Notes: a model not told the origin generated them from the letters alone. A stretch of DNA of 37,269 nt from an uncultured Lachnospiraceae bacterium (GCA_945834545.1 CAMAHO010000002.1:1-37269), one strand, 5' to 3'. Counted from the stretch's first letter, positions 15,125 to 23,405 are shown. Translations and numbers: made by a program.

Positions 15125-15658
15125 TTAAATCTCATGTGTGTCACTATCTTCATTTGACCCATCGTAGGCATTTTTCTCTACATAGCTCATCATCTGGTTA
15201 TTAAGAATCACGTAGAAGCAATACGCCAGCAATCCTCCCAACAGTCCTGTAATACTCGGATTGACCTTGCGTACTCCCATCAAAATGACAATACAAAACC
15301 AGAAGACAACAAAACCTGCAATGCGGAAGATATGTTCCTTTAGCCATTTCTTCTTAAAAAACTGAATTCGTTCTTTCAGGGTAAAGCTGCTGGCCTTTAT
15401 GGTCTGCGTCAGATTCTCCTCCGCAGCCTCCTTGTATTCCTCATTAGAAAGCCGCTTTCCGCTCAAAATCTCATTGATACTAACCCCAAACAACTCGCTC
15501 ATGGCAAGAAGTGCATCCGCCGGTGGCAGATAAGTACCGGTTTCCCAGCGTGACACCGTTTTATTCGTCACGCCTATTTTCTCGCCAAGCTGTTCCTGGG
15601 TAAGCCCCTTTTCCTTGCGAAGCTCTGCTATAAATTTACCACTCTTTTCAAAATCCAT
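15125..15658 (-). CDS. XRE-family transcriptional regulator with C-terminal membrane segment
   Basis: 177 residues. Residues about 7-62 are a Cro/CI-type helix-turn-helix (IAELRKEKGLTQEQLGEKIG, then VTNKTVSRWETGTYLPPADA). The C-terminal half has two hydrophobic stretches (about 112-130 and 135-152), suggesting a membrane-anchored or hairpin-inserted regulator. A GGAGGTGAACGACA ribosome binding site precedes the ATG. It lies between the carB terminator and glnN, each with its own promoter, so its placement does not prove it controls glutamine genes. The target and signal are unknown. Confidence 0.85.
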   Translation of the reverse strand: MDFEKSGKFIAELRKEKGLTQEQLGEKIGVTNKTVSRWETGTYLPPADALLAMSELFGVSINEILSGKRLSNEEYKEAAEENLTQTIKASSFTLKERIQFFKKKWLKEHIFRIAGFVVFWFCIVILMGVRKVNPSITGLLGGLLAYCFYVILNNQMMSYVEKNAYDGSNEDSDTHEI

Positions 15659-15678
15659 TGTCGTTCACCTCCAAGGAC

Positions 15679-15707
15679 ACTATACCAGTTTTTCACTATT
15701 TTGTCTT
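15679..15707 (-). promoter_or_regulatory. Promoter of the XRE regulator gene
   Basis: AAGACA (15702-15707), 17-nt spacer, TATAGT (15679-15684) on the minus strand, about 20 nt upstream of the start codon. Confidence 0.6.
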
Positions 15708-15735
15708 TCCCATAAACAGCGAATTGGTCTCAGGC

Positions 15736-16117
15736 TGGTCCTGGGGACGCTAAAAAGTGGCTTTTTTACTGTCCCCGGTGGTCCTTTTGTCAGCAGAGTT
15801 AGCGCAGGATAAAGGCAGCCCTCCATAGATGGCTTTCCATCAATTCACGGAGAATGCTTCGTTTTTCTTAATACTTTGCCCATAACCAGAGAGCCTTCGA
15901 CACGATGTCGAAGGCAGTCGCCCCTGAGCCAGGACGGCGAATGGGCGACGGTCTCGTACGATGCCAAAAATGAAATCAAAGTATTTAGAAAAACCAGCAT
16001 TCGCAGTGTGATGGAAAGCCACCTATGGAGGGTTGCCTTACCCCCGCGCTAACTCACAGACATAAAAAGGACCACCGGGGACAGTAAAAAAGCCACTTTT
16101 TAGCGTCCCCAGGACCA
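15736..16117. repeat. Giant inverted-repeat element, copy 1, with conserved structured core
   Basis: 382 nt. The outer arms 15736-15788 and 16065-16117 are perfect inverted repeats of 53 bp (containing CCTGGGGACGCTAAAAAGTG); the inner arms to 15842 and from 16009 are imperfect with about ten differences and a 2-nt indel. The core (15843-16008) can be closed by GAATGC/GCATTC (15852-15857 with 15997-16002) and TTTTTCTTAATACTTTG against CAAAGTATTTAGAAAAA (15862-15878 with 15977-15993, one mismatch). Inside are hairpin A (GCCTTCGACA CGA TGTCGAAGGC, 15893-15915) and hairpin B (GTCGCCC, 19-nt loop CTGAGCCAGGACGGCGAAT, GGGCGAC, 15917-15949), then CGGTCTCGTACGATGC. The core is shared with the element at 21969-22380, same orientation. 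It lies between the carB terminator and the XRE promoter. Confidence 0.92.
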
Positions 16118-16120
16118 CCT

Positions 16121-16178
16121 AAAACAAAAGGGACCGTCCAAAGCGGAGAGAGAGAGAGGGGTTTGCTTTGGACAGTCC
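16121..16178 (-). terminator. carB intrinsic terminator
   Basis: GGACTGTCCAAAGC and GCTTTGGACGGTCC form a 14-bp stem with one G-U pair, followed by CTTTTGTTTT. The 20-nt loop contains a CT-dinucleotide run. It begins 10 nt past the carB stop codon. Confidence 0.85.
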
Positions 16179-16188
16179 AGGAAGCTGG

Positions 16189-19100
16189 CTAAAATATAGT
16201 AGAGACCTTGATGGTCTGCTCCTCCAAGACATCTAAAAGAACCTTAACCGTGTCTAAGGAGGTGAACATGGTGACATTGTTTTCAATGGCGCAACGACGG
16301 ATTGCCACACCGTCCTCGTAGTGAACACCTGAGAGAATAGCTCTGGTGTTGATCACATAGCTCACATAGCCGGCGCGAATGGAGTCTAAGATCTCCTCGC
16401 TGCCCTCGCTGAGCTTTCTGCGCACGCGGGTGCGGATACCATGCTCCTTTAAGAAATCCGCACTTCCTATGGTGGCTTCAATGTTAAAGCCCATATCGTA
16501 AAATCTCTGTATCAAAGGTAAGGCTTCCTCCTTATCTTCATCAGCAAGAGTGACCATTACCGTTCCGTAATTCTGTAGCTTGATTCCCGATGAAATCAAT
16601 GCCTTGTACATAGCACGATGTAATTTCTCATCATAGCCTATGGTTTCTCCGGTGGATTTCATTTCCGGAGACAGGTAGGCATCCATTCCCTTCAGCTTGG
16701 AGAAGGAGAAGGCCGGTGCCTTCACATACCACAGCTTGCGTTCCTCGGGATATAGGGAGAAAATGCCCTGCTCCTTCAGACTGATTCCCAGGATGACTCT
16801 GGTGGCGATATCTGCCAGAGAGTAGCCTGTGGCCTTGGACAAGAAAGGAACCGTACGAGAGGACCTTGGATTCACCTCAATGATGTACACATCCTCCTTT
16901 TCGTCCACAATGAACTGAATATTATAAAGGCCGACGATACCTATTCCCAGGCCCAGCTTTTTCGTATATTGCAGGATAGTTCCCTTTACCTTATCCGAGA
17001 TACTGAAACTGGGGTACACACTGATGGAATCTCCGGAGTGAACTCCGGTTCTTTCTACCAGCTCCATGATGCCGGGAACGAAGACGCTCTGTCCGTCACA
17101 GATGGCGTCCACCTCCACCTCTTTTCCACGGATATACTTATCTACCAATACCGGCTTATCCACATCCACTTCCACAGCGGTTTTCAGATAATGCCTCATA
17201 TCCGCTTCCTTGGAAACGATCTGCATTGCGCGGCCTCCAAGCACGTAGCTGGGGCGTACCAAAACGGGATATCCGATTTCCTCAGCTGCCTTCACCCCAT
17301 CCTCTATGTTGGTGACAGCCATTCCCTTTGGCTGCGGGATTGACAAGCTTTCCAGCAGCTTTTCAAAGGAGTCTCGGTTTTCCGCCTTCTCAATGGCCTC
17401 GCAGTCTGTACCTATGATGTGTACGCCATACTCCTCCAGAGGCTTTGCCAGGTTAATGGCGGTCTGACCACCCAGAATGGCAATGACCCCTTCCGGCTGC
17501 TCCATCTCGATAATATTCATCACATCTTCTACACAAAGAGGCTCGAAATACAGCTTATCCGAGGTGGTGTAATCCGTAGACACGGTCTCCGGATTGTTGT
17601 TTATGATAATAGCCTCATAGCCCTCAGCCTTGATGGTTTTCACGGCATGCACCGTTGAATAGTCAAATTCCACACCCTGACCGATACGAATGGGGCCGGA
17701 GCCCAGCACGATAATTTTTCGTTTCTCGGATAGGATGGATTCATTCTCCTCCTCATAGGTGGAATAAAAGTACGGTATATAGCTTTCAAACTCGGAGGCG
17801 CAGGTGTCTATCATCTTATAGACAGGCATCACCTTGTGCTTCTTGCGAAGCTCAAATATCTGCCTGCTGTCCATATTCCAAAGCAGTGCAATCTCCCTGT
17901 CGCAAAAGCCCAGCTTCTTTGCGCTCTTTAACACTTCCAAGTCGCCTGGATTCTGTGCCAGCCGTTCTTCCATTTCCACAATATGAAGCAGCTTATGGAT
18001 AAAGAACACATCCATTCCTGTAACGCGGGCAATCTCTTCTGCGTTAATCTTTCTTCTGAGAAGCTCTGCTATGGCGTAAATCCTGTCATCCGTTCCCACC
18101 TGGATGTACCGAAGGATAGCCTCCGTCTCCATATCGTCAAATTTACTGTGATGCAGGTGAAACAGACCGATTTCCAGGGAGCGAATTGCCTTAAGCAAGC
18201 TCTCCTCCAGGCAGCGCCCTACGCTCATTACCTCACCAGTGGCCTTCATCTGGGTTCCCAGAGAATTGTTGGCATCGGTGAATTTATCAAAAGGAAAACG
18301 TGGCATTTTGGCAGCCACATAATCCAATGCGGGCTCAAAGGAAGCCAAGGTATTTGCCAGAGGAATCTCGTCTAAGCGCATCCCCACACTGATCTTGGCA
18401 GAAACTCTGGCAATGGGATATCCGCTTGCCTTGGAAGCCAAGGCAGAGGATCTGGACACTCTGGGATTGACCTCAATCAAATAATAATGGAAGGATTTGG
18501 GATCCAGAGCAAACTGTACATTGCACCCTCCTTCTATCTTCAGCGCACGGATGATTTTCAGTGCACTGTCTCTAAGCATATGATATTCCTTGTTTGTCAA
18601 GGTCTGGGAGGGACAAACCACAATGGAGTCCCCGGTATGAATCCCCACAGGGTCCATATTTTCCATATTGCAGATGGTAATGGCAGTGTCGTTGGCATCC
18701 CGCATTACCTCGTACTCAATTTCCTTGTACCCCTTTACACTCTTTTCAATTAACACCTGATGCACCGGCGAAAGAGCCAGGGCATTCTTGATGATTTCTC
18801 CAAATTCTGTTTTGTTTTCAGCAAAGCCGCCACCGGTTCCGCCCAGGGTAAAGGCAGGTCTCACCACCACCGGGTAGCCAATTTCTGTTGCAGCCTCATA
18901 GGCCTCATCTATACTTTCTGCGATTAAGGACGGCAGCACCGGCTCTCCCAGGCTTAGGCACAGCTCCTTAAACAGCTCTCTGTCCTCAGCCCGCTCGATG
19001 CTTTCTGTCTTGGTGCCCAACAGTTCCACACCACATTCTCTGAGAATCCCCTTTTTCTCCAGCTGTATCGCCAGATTCAGTCCTGTCTGTCCTCCGATTC

Positions 19101-19365
19101 CCGGCAAAATGGCATCCGGTCTCTCCATTCGGATAATCTTGGCCAGAAACTCCAGGGTAAGAGGCTCCATATAAATCTTATCCGCAATGGTCTGGTCGGT
19201 CATAATGGTGGCAGGATTGGAGTTGCAAAGCACAACCTCATAGCCCTCCTCCCGCAAAGCCAGACAGGCCTGGGTCCCTGCGTAATCAAACTCCGCAGCC
19301 TGACCAATGATAATAGGACCTGAGCCGATGACTAAAATCTTATGGATGTCTGTTCGCTTAGGCAT
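16189..19365 (-). CDS. carB: Carbamoyl phosphate synthase large subunit
   Basis: 1058 residues, normal length. Two ATP-grasp halves are clear: the first begins KILVIGSGPIIIGQAAEFDYAG, the second KIIVLGSGPIRIGQGVEFDYS (about residue 551). Each has its carbamate/ATP motifs (VRPAFTLGGTGGG; VRPSYVLGGRAM) and EVNPRVSRSSAL or EVNPRSSRTVPF. The C-terminal MGS-like allosteric domain runs from about residue 930. With CarA it makes carbamoyl phosphate for pyrimidines and arginine from glutamine, bicarbonate and ATP. Its start overlaps the carA stop by 8 nt, so the subunits are translationally coupled. It is last gene of the purF-carA-carB unit and is followed by an intrinsic terminator. Confidence 0.97.
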   Translation of the reverse strand: MPKRTDIHKILVIGSGPIIIGQAAEFDYAGTQACLALREEGYEVVLCNSNPATIMTDQTIADKIYMEPLTLEFLAKIIRMERPDAILPGIGGQTGLNLAIQLEKKGILRECGVELLGTKTESIERAEDRELFKELCLSLGEPVLPSLIAESIDEAYEAATEIGYPVVVRPAFTLGGTGGGFAENKTEFGEIIKNALALSPVHQVLIEKSVKGYKEIEYEVMRDANDTAITICNMENMDPVGIHTGDSIVVCPSQTLTNKEYHMLRDSALKIIRALKIEGGCNVQFALDPKSFHYYLIEVNPRVSRSSALASKASGYPIARVSAKISVGMRLDEIPLANTLASFEPALDYVAAKMPRFPFDKFTDANNSLGTQMKATGEVMSVGRCLEESLLKAIRSLEIGLFHLHHSKFDDMETEAILRYIQVGTDDRIYAIAELLRRKINAEEIARVTGMDVFFIHKLLHIVEMEERLAQNPGDLEVLKSAKKLGFCDREIALLWNMDSRQIFELRKKHKVMPVYKMIDTCASEFESYIPYFYSTYEEENESILSEKRKIIVLGSGPIRIGQGVEFDYSTVHAVKTIKAEGYEAIIINNNPETVSTDYTTSDKLYFEPLCVEDVMNIIEMEQPEGVIAILGGQTAINLAKPLEEYGVHIIGTDCEAIEKAENRDSFEKLLESLSIPQPKGMAVTNIEDGVKAAEEIGYPVLVRPSYVLGGRAMQIVSKEADMRHYLKTAVEVDVDKPVLVDKYIRGKEVEVDAICDGQSVFVPGIMELVERTGVHSGDSISVYPSFSISDKVKGTILQYTKKLGLGIGIVGLYNIQFIVDEKEDVYIIEVNPRSSRTVPFLSKATGYSLADIATRVILGISLKEQGIFSLYPEERKLWYVKAPAFSFSKLKGMDAYLSPEMKSTGETIGYDEKLHRAMYKALISSGIKLQNYGTVMVTLADEDKEEALPLIQRFYDMGFNIEATIGSADFLKEHGIRTRVRRKLSEGSEEILDSIRAGYVSYVINTRAILSGVHYEDGVAIRRCAIENNVTMFTSLDTVKVLLDVLEEQTIKVSTIF

Positions 19366-20461
19366 GACATACTTCCTCCTTCCATTGCTTCATATTGTTC
19401 AGGAAGTAGTCAAATAAGTAATTGCTATCCTGTGGTCCCGGAGCACTCTCGGGATGATACTGCACACTAAACACCTTATCCCTTTCGCACCGTACCCCCT
19501 CTATGGTATTGTCCAACAGATTCAGGTGGGTAACCTCTAAGGGGGTTCCCTGAATGCTCTCAGGGTCCACTGCATAGGAGTGGTTCTGGGAAGTGATTTC
19601 TATTTGATCTGTCAAAAGGTTCTTTACCGGATGATTGCCCCCTCGATGTCCGAATTTCAATTTATAGGTCTTCGCTCCATAGGCTCTGGATATAATCTGA
19701 TGTCCCAGACAGATTCCAAAGATTGGGAATTTCCCAATTAGCTGTCTGATGCACTTGGTGGTGGCCTCCACATCCGCCGGGTCTCCCGGGCCGTTGGAGA
19801 TAAACACCCCGTCCGGCTTCATCTCTTCGATGACCTGAGACGTGGTATCCCAAGGGACTACTGTGACACGGCACCCTTTCTTTGCCAGTTCTCTCACAAT
19901 GTTGGCCTTCATGCCGCAGTCTATGGCTACTACATGGAAGGATGCCTTCTCGATTTTCCCGGAATGATACTGGGTTTTTGTGCTGACCAGACTCACCGCA
20001 TCCCTAGGAAGCTCCCAGGCGGTCAGCCTGTCCAAGGCTTCCTTGGTATCCGTGGAAGCATCTGTTATGATAGCCTTGCAGCTACCAAAGTTTCGAATAT
20101 GCCTTGCAAGCTTTCTGGTATCTACCCCACTAAGCCCCGCAATGTCATATTTTTCCATAATCTGACCCAACGTTGCCGTACAGCGGAAATTGGAGGGCTC
20201 ATCACAGTACTCTCTGACAATGAGGCCTGACATAGATGGCTTTAGGGTCTCATAATCATCCTTGGCCATGCCATAATTGCCGATTAGCGGGTATGTCATA
20301 ACAACGGCCTGGTAGGTGTAGGACGGGTCAGACAAAATTTCCTGATACCCAACCATGGAGGTGTTAAACACCAGCTCTACCATTTTTTCGCTAGGTGAAC
20401 CGAATCCTTTCCCTTGAAGGACTGTGCCGTCCTCCAAAATGATTTTTCTCTCTTTTTCCAT
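19358..20461 (-). CDS. carA: Carbamoyl phosphate synthase small (glutaminase) subunit
   Basis: 367 residues from ATG 20461, preceded by GAGGAGAGAGAGA; the longer frame to 20482 lacks a comparable site. The N-terminal domain begins ERKIILEDGTVLQGKGFG and has FNTSMVGYQEILSDPSY. The class I amidotransferase half has the nucleophile in FGICLGHQ, GHRGGNHPV, TSQNHSYAVD and the His-Glu pair in VQYHPESAPGPQDS. It releases ammonia from glutamine and channels it to CarB. It starts 22 nt after the purF stop. The purF-carAB arrangement joins the first step of purine synthesis to pyrimidine precursor synthesis in one glutamine-dependent unit. Confidence 0.96.
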   Translation of the reverse strand: MEKERKIILEDGTVLQGKGFGSPSEKMVELVFNTSMVGYQEILSDPSYTYQAVVMTYPLIGNYGMAKDDYETLKPSMSGLIVREYCDEPSNFRCTATLGQIMEKYDIAGLSGVDTRKLARHIRNFGSCKAIITDASTDTKEALDRLTAWELPRDAVSLVSTKTQYHSGKIEKASFHVVAIDCGMKANIVRELAKKGCRVTVVPWDTTSQVIEEMKPDGVFISNGPGDPADVEATTKCIRQLIGKFPIFGICLGHQIISRAYGAKTYKLKFGHRGGNHPVKNLLTDQIEITSQNHSYAVDPESIQGTPLEVTHLNLLDNTIEGVRCERDKVFSVQYHPESAPGPQDSNYLFDYFLNNMKQWKEEVCHA

Positions 20462-20483
20462 TCTCTCTCTCCTCGTTCCCATA

Positions 20484-21857
20484 TTAAACGGGATACTGAT
20501 TATTAAAGCATGCCATACAAAGTGGCAGGTTTTCTGTGATTGCGCCCAAATCCTCTATCTGCATATACCCTAAGGAATCTGCCCCTATTTTCTCCCGAAT
20601 CTCCTCTGTGGAGTATTCGTTGGCGATAAGCTCCTTATTGTCCGGCACATCCGTGCCATAGTAGCAGGGGTATAAAAAAGGCGGCGAGCTGATGCGCACA
20701 TGTACTTCCTGCGCCCCGGCCTTTCGCATTTCCGTAATCAGATTGGCAATGGTAGTTCCTCTCACAATAGAATCGTCGATGAGCACCACCCGCTTGTCCT
20801 TTACCACACTCTCCAGCACACTCAGCTTCATATGAACTGCCGACATTCTTTCTGACTGGGAGGGTTTGATAAAGGTTCGCCCTACGTAACCGTTTTTGTG
20901 GAACGCCATGCGAAAGGGGATTCCTGACTCCTGGGAATAGCCCACTGCCGCTGTCAAGCCGGACTCCGGCACGCCGGTCACCACATCCGCTTCCACCGGG
21001 TATCGCCTAGCCAGGCAACGCCCTCCTCGAATTCTGGACTCATAGACACTGACTCCGTCAATGGTAGAATCCAATCTTGCAAAATAAATATATTCAAACA
21101 CGCAATGAGCGTGAGTTTCCTGCTTTAAGCTAAAATCCGACTGTACACCGTTTTCCGAAATGGTCACCATCTCACCCGGCTCAATATCCCGAACAAACTC
21201 TGCATCCACAGCCTTCAGCGCAGCATTTTCCGAAGCCAGCACATAGGTCTCTCCCTTTTTCCCCAGGCACAAGGGCTTTAAGCCAAAGGGGTCTCTTACT
21301 CCTATAAGCTTCTGCGGGCTTAACATCAACAGGGCAAAGCCACCTCGAAGCTCCTTTGCCACATGGATGACCGCTTCCTCAATACTGCTTGTCTGCATTC
21401 TCTCCAAGGCAATCCGGTATGCAATCACCTCAGAGTCTGTGGTGCCCTCAAAAATCACGCCCCTTCTGGCTAATTCTTCTCTCATCTGAGTGGCATTCAC
21501 CAAGTTGCCGTTATGGGCAAGGGCTAAGGTTCCCTTTAAATGATTGATAAAAACCGGTTGAGCATTTTCTACACAGCTTGCTCCCGCCGTAGAATACCTG
21601 ACATGTCCTATTCCGATATTGCCATGCATACCTGCCAGAGTAGCAGGGGAAAATACCTCACTAACCAGCCCCATTCCCTTATGTACACAGATATTGCCGA
21701 TGGGACTTTTGGTATCTCCTACCACAATACCTGCCGCCTCCTGTCCTCTGTGTTGGAGAGCAGTCAGCCCATAATAAATCCAGGAAGCAGCCTGAATCGG
21801 CTTGGTACTCCAGACTCCAAACACACCACATTCTTCATGCAATTTATCAGATTCCAT
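20484..21857 (-). CDS. purF: Amidophosphoribosyltransferase (glutamine PRPP amidotransferase)
   Basis: 457 residues. A short propeptide (MESDKLHEE) precedes the nucleophile Cys10 of ECGVFGVWS, as in the Bacillus-type enzyme that is processed and carries a [4Fe-4S] cluster; candidate cluster cysteines are in HCVFEYIYF, LYPCYYG and LCMACFNN. LQHRGQEAAGI, the IGHVRYSTAG loop, AHNGNLVN and the PRPP site VVLIDDSIVRGTT are all intact. It commits PRPP and glutamine to purine synthesis. It leads the purF-carA-carB unit and is preceded by a strong promoter and a terminator-like leader hairpin similar to those of glnN and amt. Confidence 0.97.
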   Translation of the reverse strand: MESDKLHEECGVFGVWSTKPIQAASWIYYGLTALQHRGQEAAGIVVGDTKSPIGNICVHKGMGLVSEVFSPATLAGMHGNIGIGHVRYSTAGASCVENAQPVFINHLKGTLALAHNGNLVNATQMREELARRGVIFEGTTDSEVIAYRIALERMQTSSIEEAVIHVAKELRGGFALLMLSPQKLIGVRDPFGLKPLCLGKKGETYVLASENAALKAVDAEFVRDIEPGEMVTISENGVQSDFSLKQETHAHCVFEYIYFARLDSTIDGVSVYESRIRGGRCLARRYPVEADVVTGVPESGLTAAVGYSQESGIPFRMAFHKNGYVGRTFIKPSQSERMSAVHMKLSVLESVVKDKRVVLIDDSIVRGTTIANLITEMRKAGAQEVHVRISSPPFLYPCYYGTDVPDNKELIANEYSTEEIREKIGADSLGYMQIEDLGAITENLPLCMACFNNQYPV

Positions 21858-21877
21858 AATGGGTTTCCTTCCTTACA

Positions 21878-21918
21878 ACGAAAAAAGCGCTACAAGATTT
21901 CTCTCATAGCGCCTTTGC
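21878..21918 (-). promoter_or_regulatory. Leader attenuator hairpin of purF (shared GCAAAGGCGC element)
   Basis: On the minus strand GGCAAAGGCGCTATGAGA, then TCTTGTAGCGCTTTTTTCG: AAGGCGCTA pairs with TAGCGCTTTT (one G-U), with an inner AGA/TCT. The U6 tail makes a good intrinsic terminator within about 10 nt of the predicted transcription start and about 22 nt before the purF start codon. Confidence 0.75.
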
Positions 21919-21930
21919 CATTCTTTTGAC

Positions 21931-21959
21931 AGTATATGCTTCTCTCCGTAAAATGTCAA
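21931..21959 (-). promoter_or_regulatory. purF promoter
   Basis: Perfect TTGACA (21954-21959), 17-nt spacer, TATACT (21931-21936) on the minus strand. It lies between the giant inverted repeat and the leader hairpin. Confidence 0.85.
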
Positions 21960-21968
21960 GCACTAGAT

Positions 21969-22380
21969 GCAACATTAGGGACGGAGTTTTTTGTTGCTCC
22001 TATGCAGCACTGGGGACGGGGTTTTTTGTTGCTCCCCCTGCGTCGGCTCCCTATCCTGCCCCTGCAAAGCAGAATACCTCCCTTGCTTTACGATAACGGA
22101 GAATGCGTTTTTTTTCTTAATACTTTGTCTTTTCACAGAGATATTTCGACACGATGTCGAAATAAGGCGCCCCTGAGCCAGGACGGCGAATGGGCGCCGG
22201 TCTCGTACGGTGCAAATAATAAAATCAAAGTATTTAGAAAAACAGCATTCGCAGTGTGTAAAGCAAGGGAGGTATTCTGCTTTGCAGGGGCAGGATAGGG
22301 AGCCGACGCAGGGGGAGCAACAAAAAACCCCGTCCCCAGTGCTGCATAGGAGCAACAAAAAACCCCGTCCCCAATGCTGC
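21969..22380. repeat. Giant inverted-repeat element, copy 2, arms made of REP units
   Basis: 412 nt. Arms 21969-22090 and 22259-22380 are complementary over 122 bp with only three mismatches (21985, 21977 and 21972 against their partners). Each arm holds two REP units of the RAYT family (GGGACGGAGTTTTTTGTTGC and GGGGACGGGGTTTTTTGTTG). The 168-nt core matches copy 1: GAATGC and TTTTTCTTAATACTTTG close it, hairpin A is TATTTCGACA CGA TGTCGAAATA (22142-22164), and hairpin B is GGCGCCC / GGGCGCC (22166-22198) with the same 19-nt loop as copy 1, then CGGTCTCGTACGGTGC. The last base touches the stop codon of the DHH gene; the purF promoter begins 10 nt beyond the other end. Confidence 0.95.
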
Positions 22381-23300
22381 TAGGCGTTAGCCATAGCACA
22401 GAGCTCTTCCAGCATCTTAGGAAGCTCCGTCTCCATGGTTTCGTCTGTGAACTGACAGGTACCCACCTTCTTGTGGCCACCACCGTTATACTTAAGCATT
22501 AAGCTGCCTACATTGACATCACTAGTTCTGTTGATGATACTGTAACCGACTGCAGCTGAGCAGCCCTTGCCGCCACGGCCGCTTACGATCCAGGCAGAGA
22601 TGTTCTGCTCAGGATACATACTGTAAATCATAAAGCGATTTCCGGTATAGATTGGGTCTACCCCTCTCAGGTCGGAAATGATTACATTTCCTTCTACCCG
22701 GGTGTGCTCCTTCACCATAACCTTAAACTTCTCCGTCTGCTCATAATAGACTTCAATTCTCTCCTGCACATCAGGAAGAGCCAGAATCTCCTCAGTTGTC
22801 ATGGTCTGACAAGCTCTCATGAGCTTCTCCATGAGCTGATAATTAGAGATGGTGAACTGTCTCCAACGACCCAGACCGGTACGAGGATCCATCAAATAGC
22901 CAACCAGAATCCATCCGGAAGGATTCAGTACCTCATCTACTGTCAGGTTACCGGAATCCACCTTATCCACAGCTTCCATAATATCATCAAACTGCGGGAA
23001 GCGCTCCTTGCCACCGTAATACTCGTAAATAATACGAGCGCAGGAGGGTGTAATCCTGCTTTCCCCTTTATATTTACCGGCAAGCTCAAGTCTCTCGTGC
23101 TCACTGGAATGATGGTCAAACCATAAGCCACAGCCCTCCACATAGGGTACATTAGCAAGGCAGTCGTTCTCGTCCACCTCAACCAAGCCATCCTGCAAAT
23201 CCTTTGGGTGTGCGAACTTCCAGGAATCAATAATCCCTGCCTCTAACAACAGTGCTCCACAAACCAATCCGTCAAAATCAGAACGCGTAACTAATCTCAC
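22380..23300 (-). CDS. DHH/DHHA1 phosphoesterase
   Basis: 306 residues starting at a GTG with GGGAGG eight bases upstream. Metal-site motifs of the DHH superfamily are visible: RSDFDGLVCG (about 6-15), FDHHSSEH (about 61-68), a later VDKVDSGN, and the DHHA1-type C-terminal GGGHKKVGTCQF. It probably hydrolyses a phosphodiester or polyphosphate substrate, such as nanoRNA, a cyclic-dinucleotide product or polyphosphate; motifs alone do not decide. Given the c-di-GMP proteins upstream, a role in degrading pGpG is an attractive inference. It has its own promoter, and a giant inverted repeat begins at its stop codon. Confidence 0.85.
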   Translation of the reverse strand: MRLVTRSDFDGLVCGALLLEAGIIDSWKFAHPKDLQDGLVEVDENDCLANVPYVEGCGLWFDHHSSEHERLELAGKYKGESRITPSCARIIYEYYGGKERFPQFDDIMEAVDKVDSGNLTVDEVLNPSGWILVGYLMDPRTGLGRWRQFTISNYQLMEKLMRACQTMTTEEILALPDVQERIEVYYEQTEKFKVMVKEHTRVEGNVIISDLRGVDPIYTGNRFMIYSMYPEQNISAWIVSGRGGKGCSAAVGYSIINRTSDVNVGSLMLKYNGGGHKKVGTCQFTDETMETELPKMLEELCAMANA

Positions 23301-23372
23301 TAAAATAACCTCCCATACTTTATCCGCCTTCTTTTCAGGCCTTCGGCGTCATTTGCTTTTCTGCTCGCGTAC

Positions 23373-23401
23373 ATTATAGCACTAACTTCCTGCTTTCACA
23401 A
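23373..23401 (-). promoter_or_regulatory. Promoter of the DHH phosphoesterase gene
   Basis: TTGTGA (23396-23401), 17-nt spacer, perfect TATAAT (23373-23378). The leader would be about 65 nt. Confidence 0.75.
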
Positions 23402-23405
23402 TATG

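Noticed and set aside
15840..16022. 60-codon minus-strand frame in the copy 1 core
   Set aside because: It shares FSKYFDFI, VRDRRPFAVLAQGRL and STSC with a frame in copy 2, but the similarity follows from the conserved DNA. No ribosome binding site is seen, and the paired changes in the stems fit structure, not codons.
16145..16164. CT/GA dinucleotide run after carB
   Set aside because: It is short and forms the loop of the carB terminator; no sign of phase-variable coding.
21975..22483. Overlapping frames of 116-127 codons across the copy 2 element
   Set aside because: They run through inverted arms and REP units on both strands, and one extends into the DHH gene antisense; these are by-products of the repeat.
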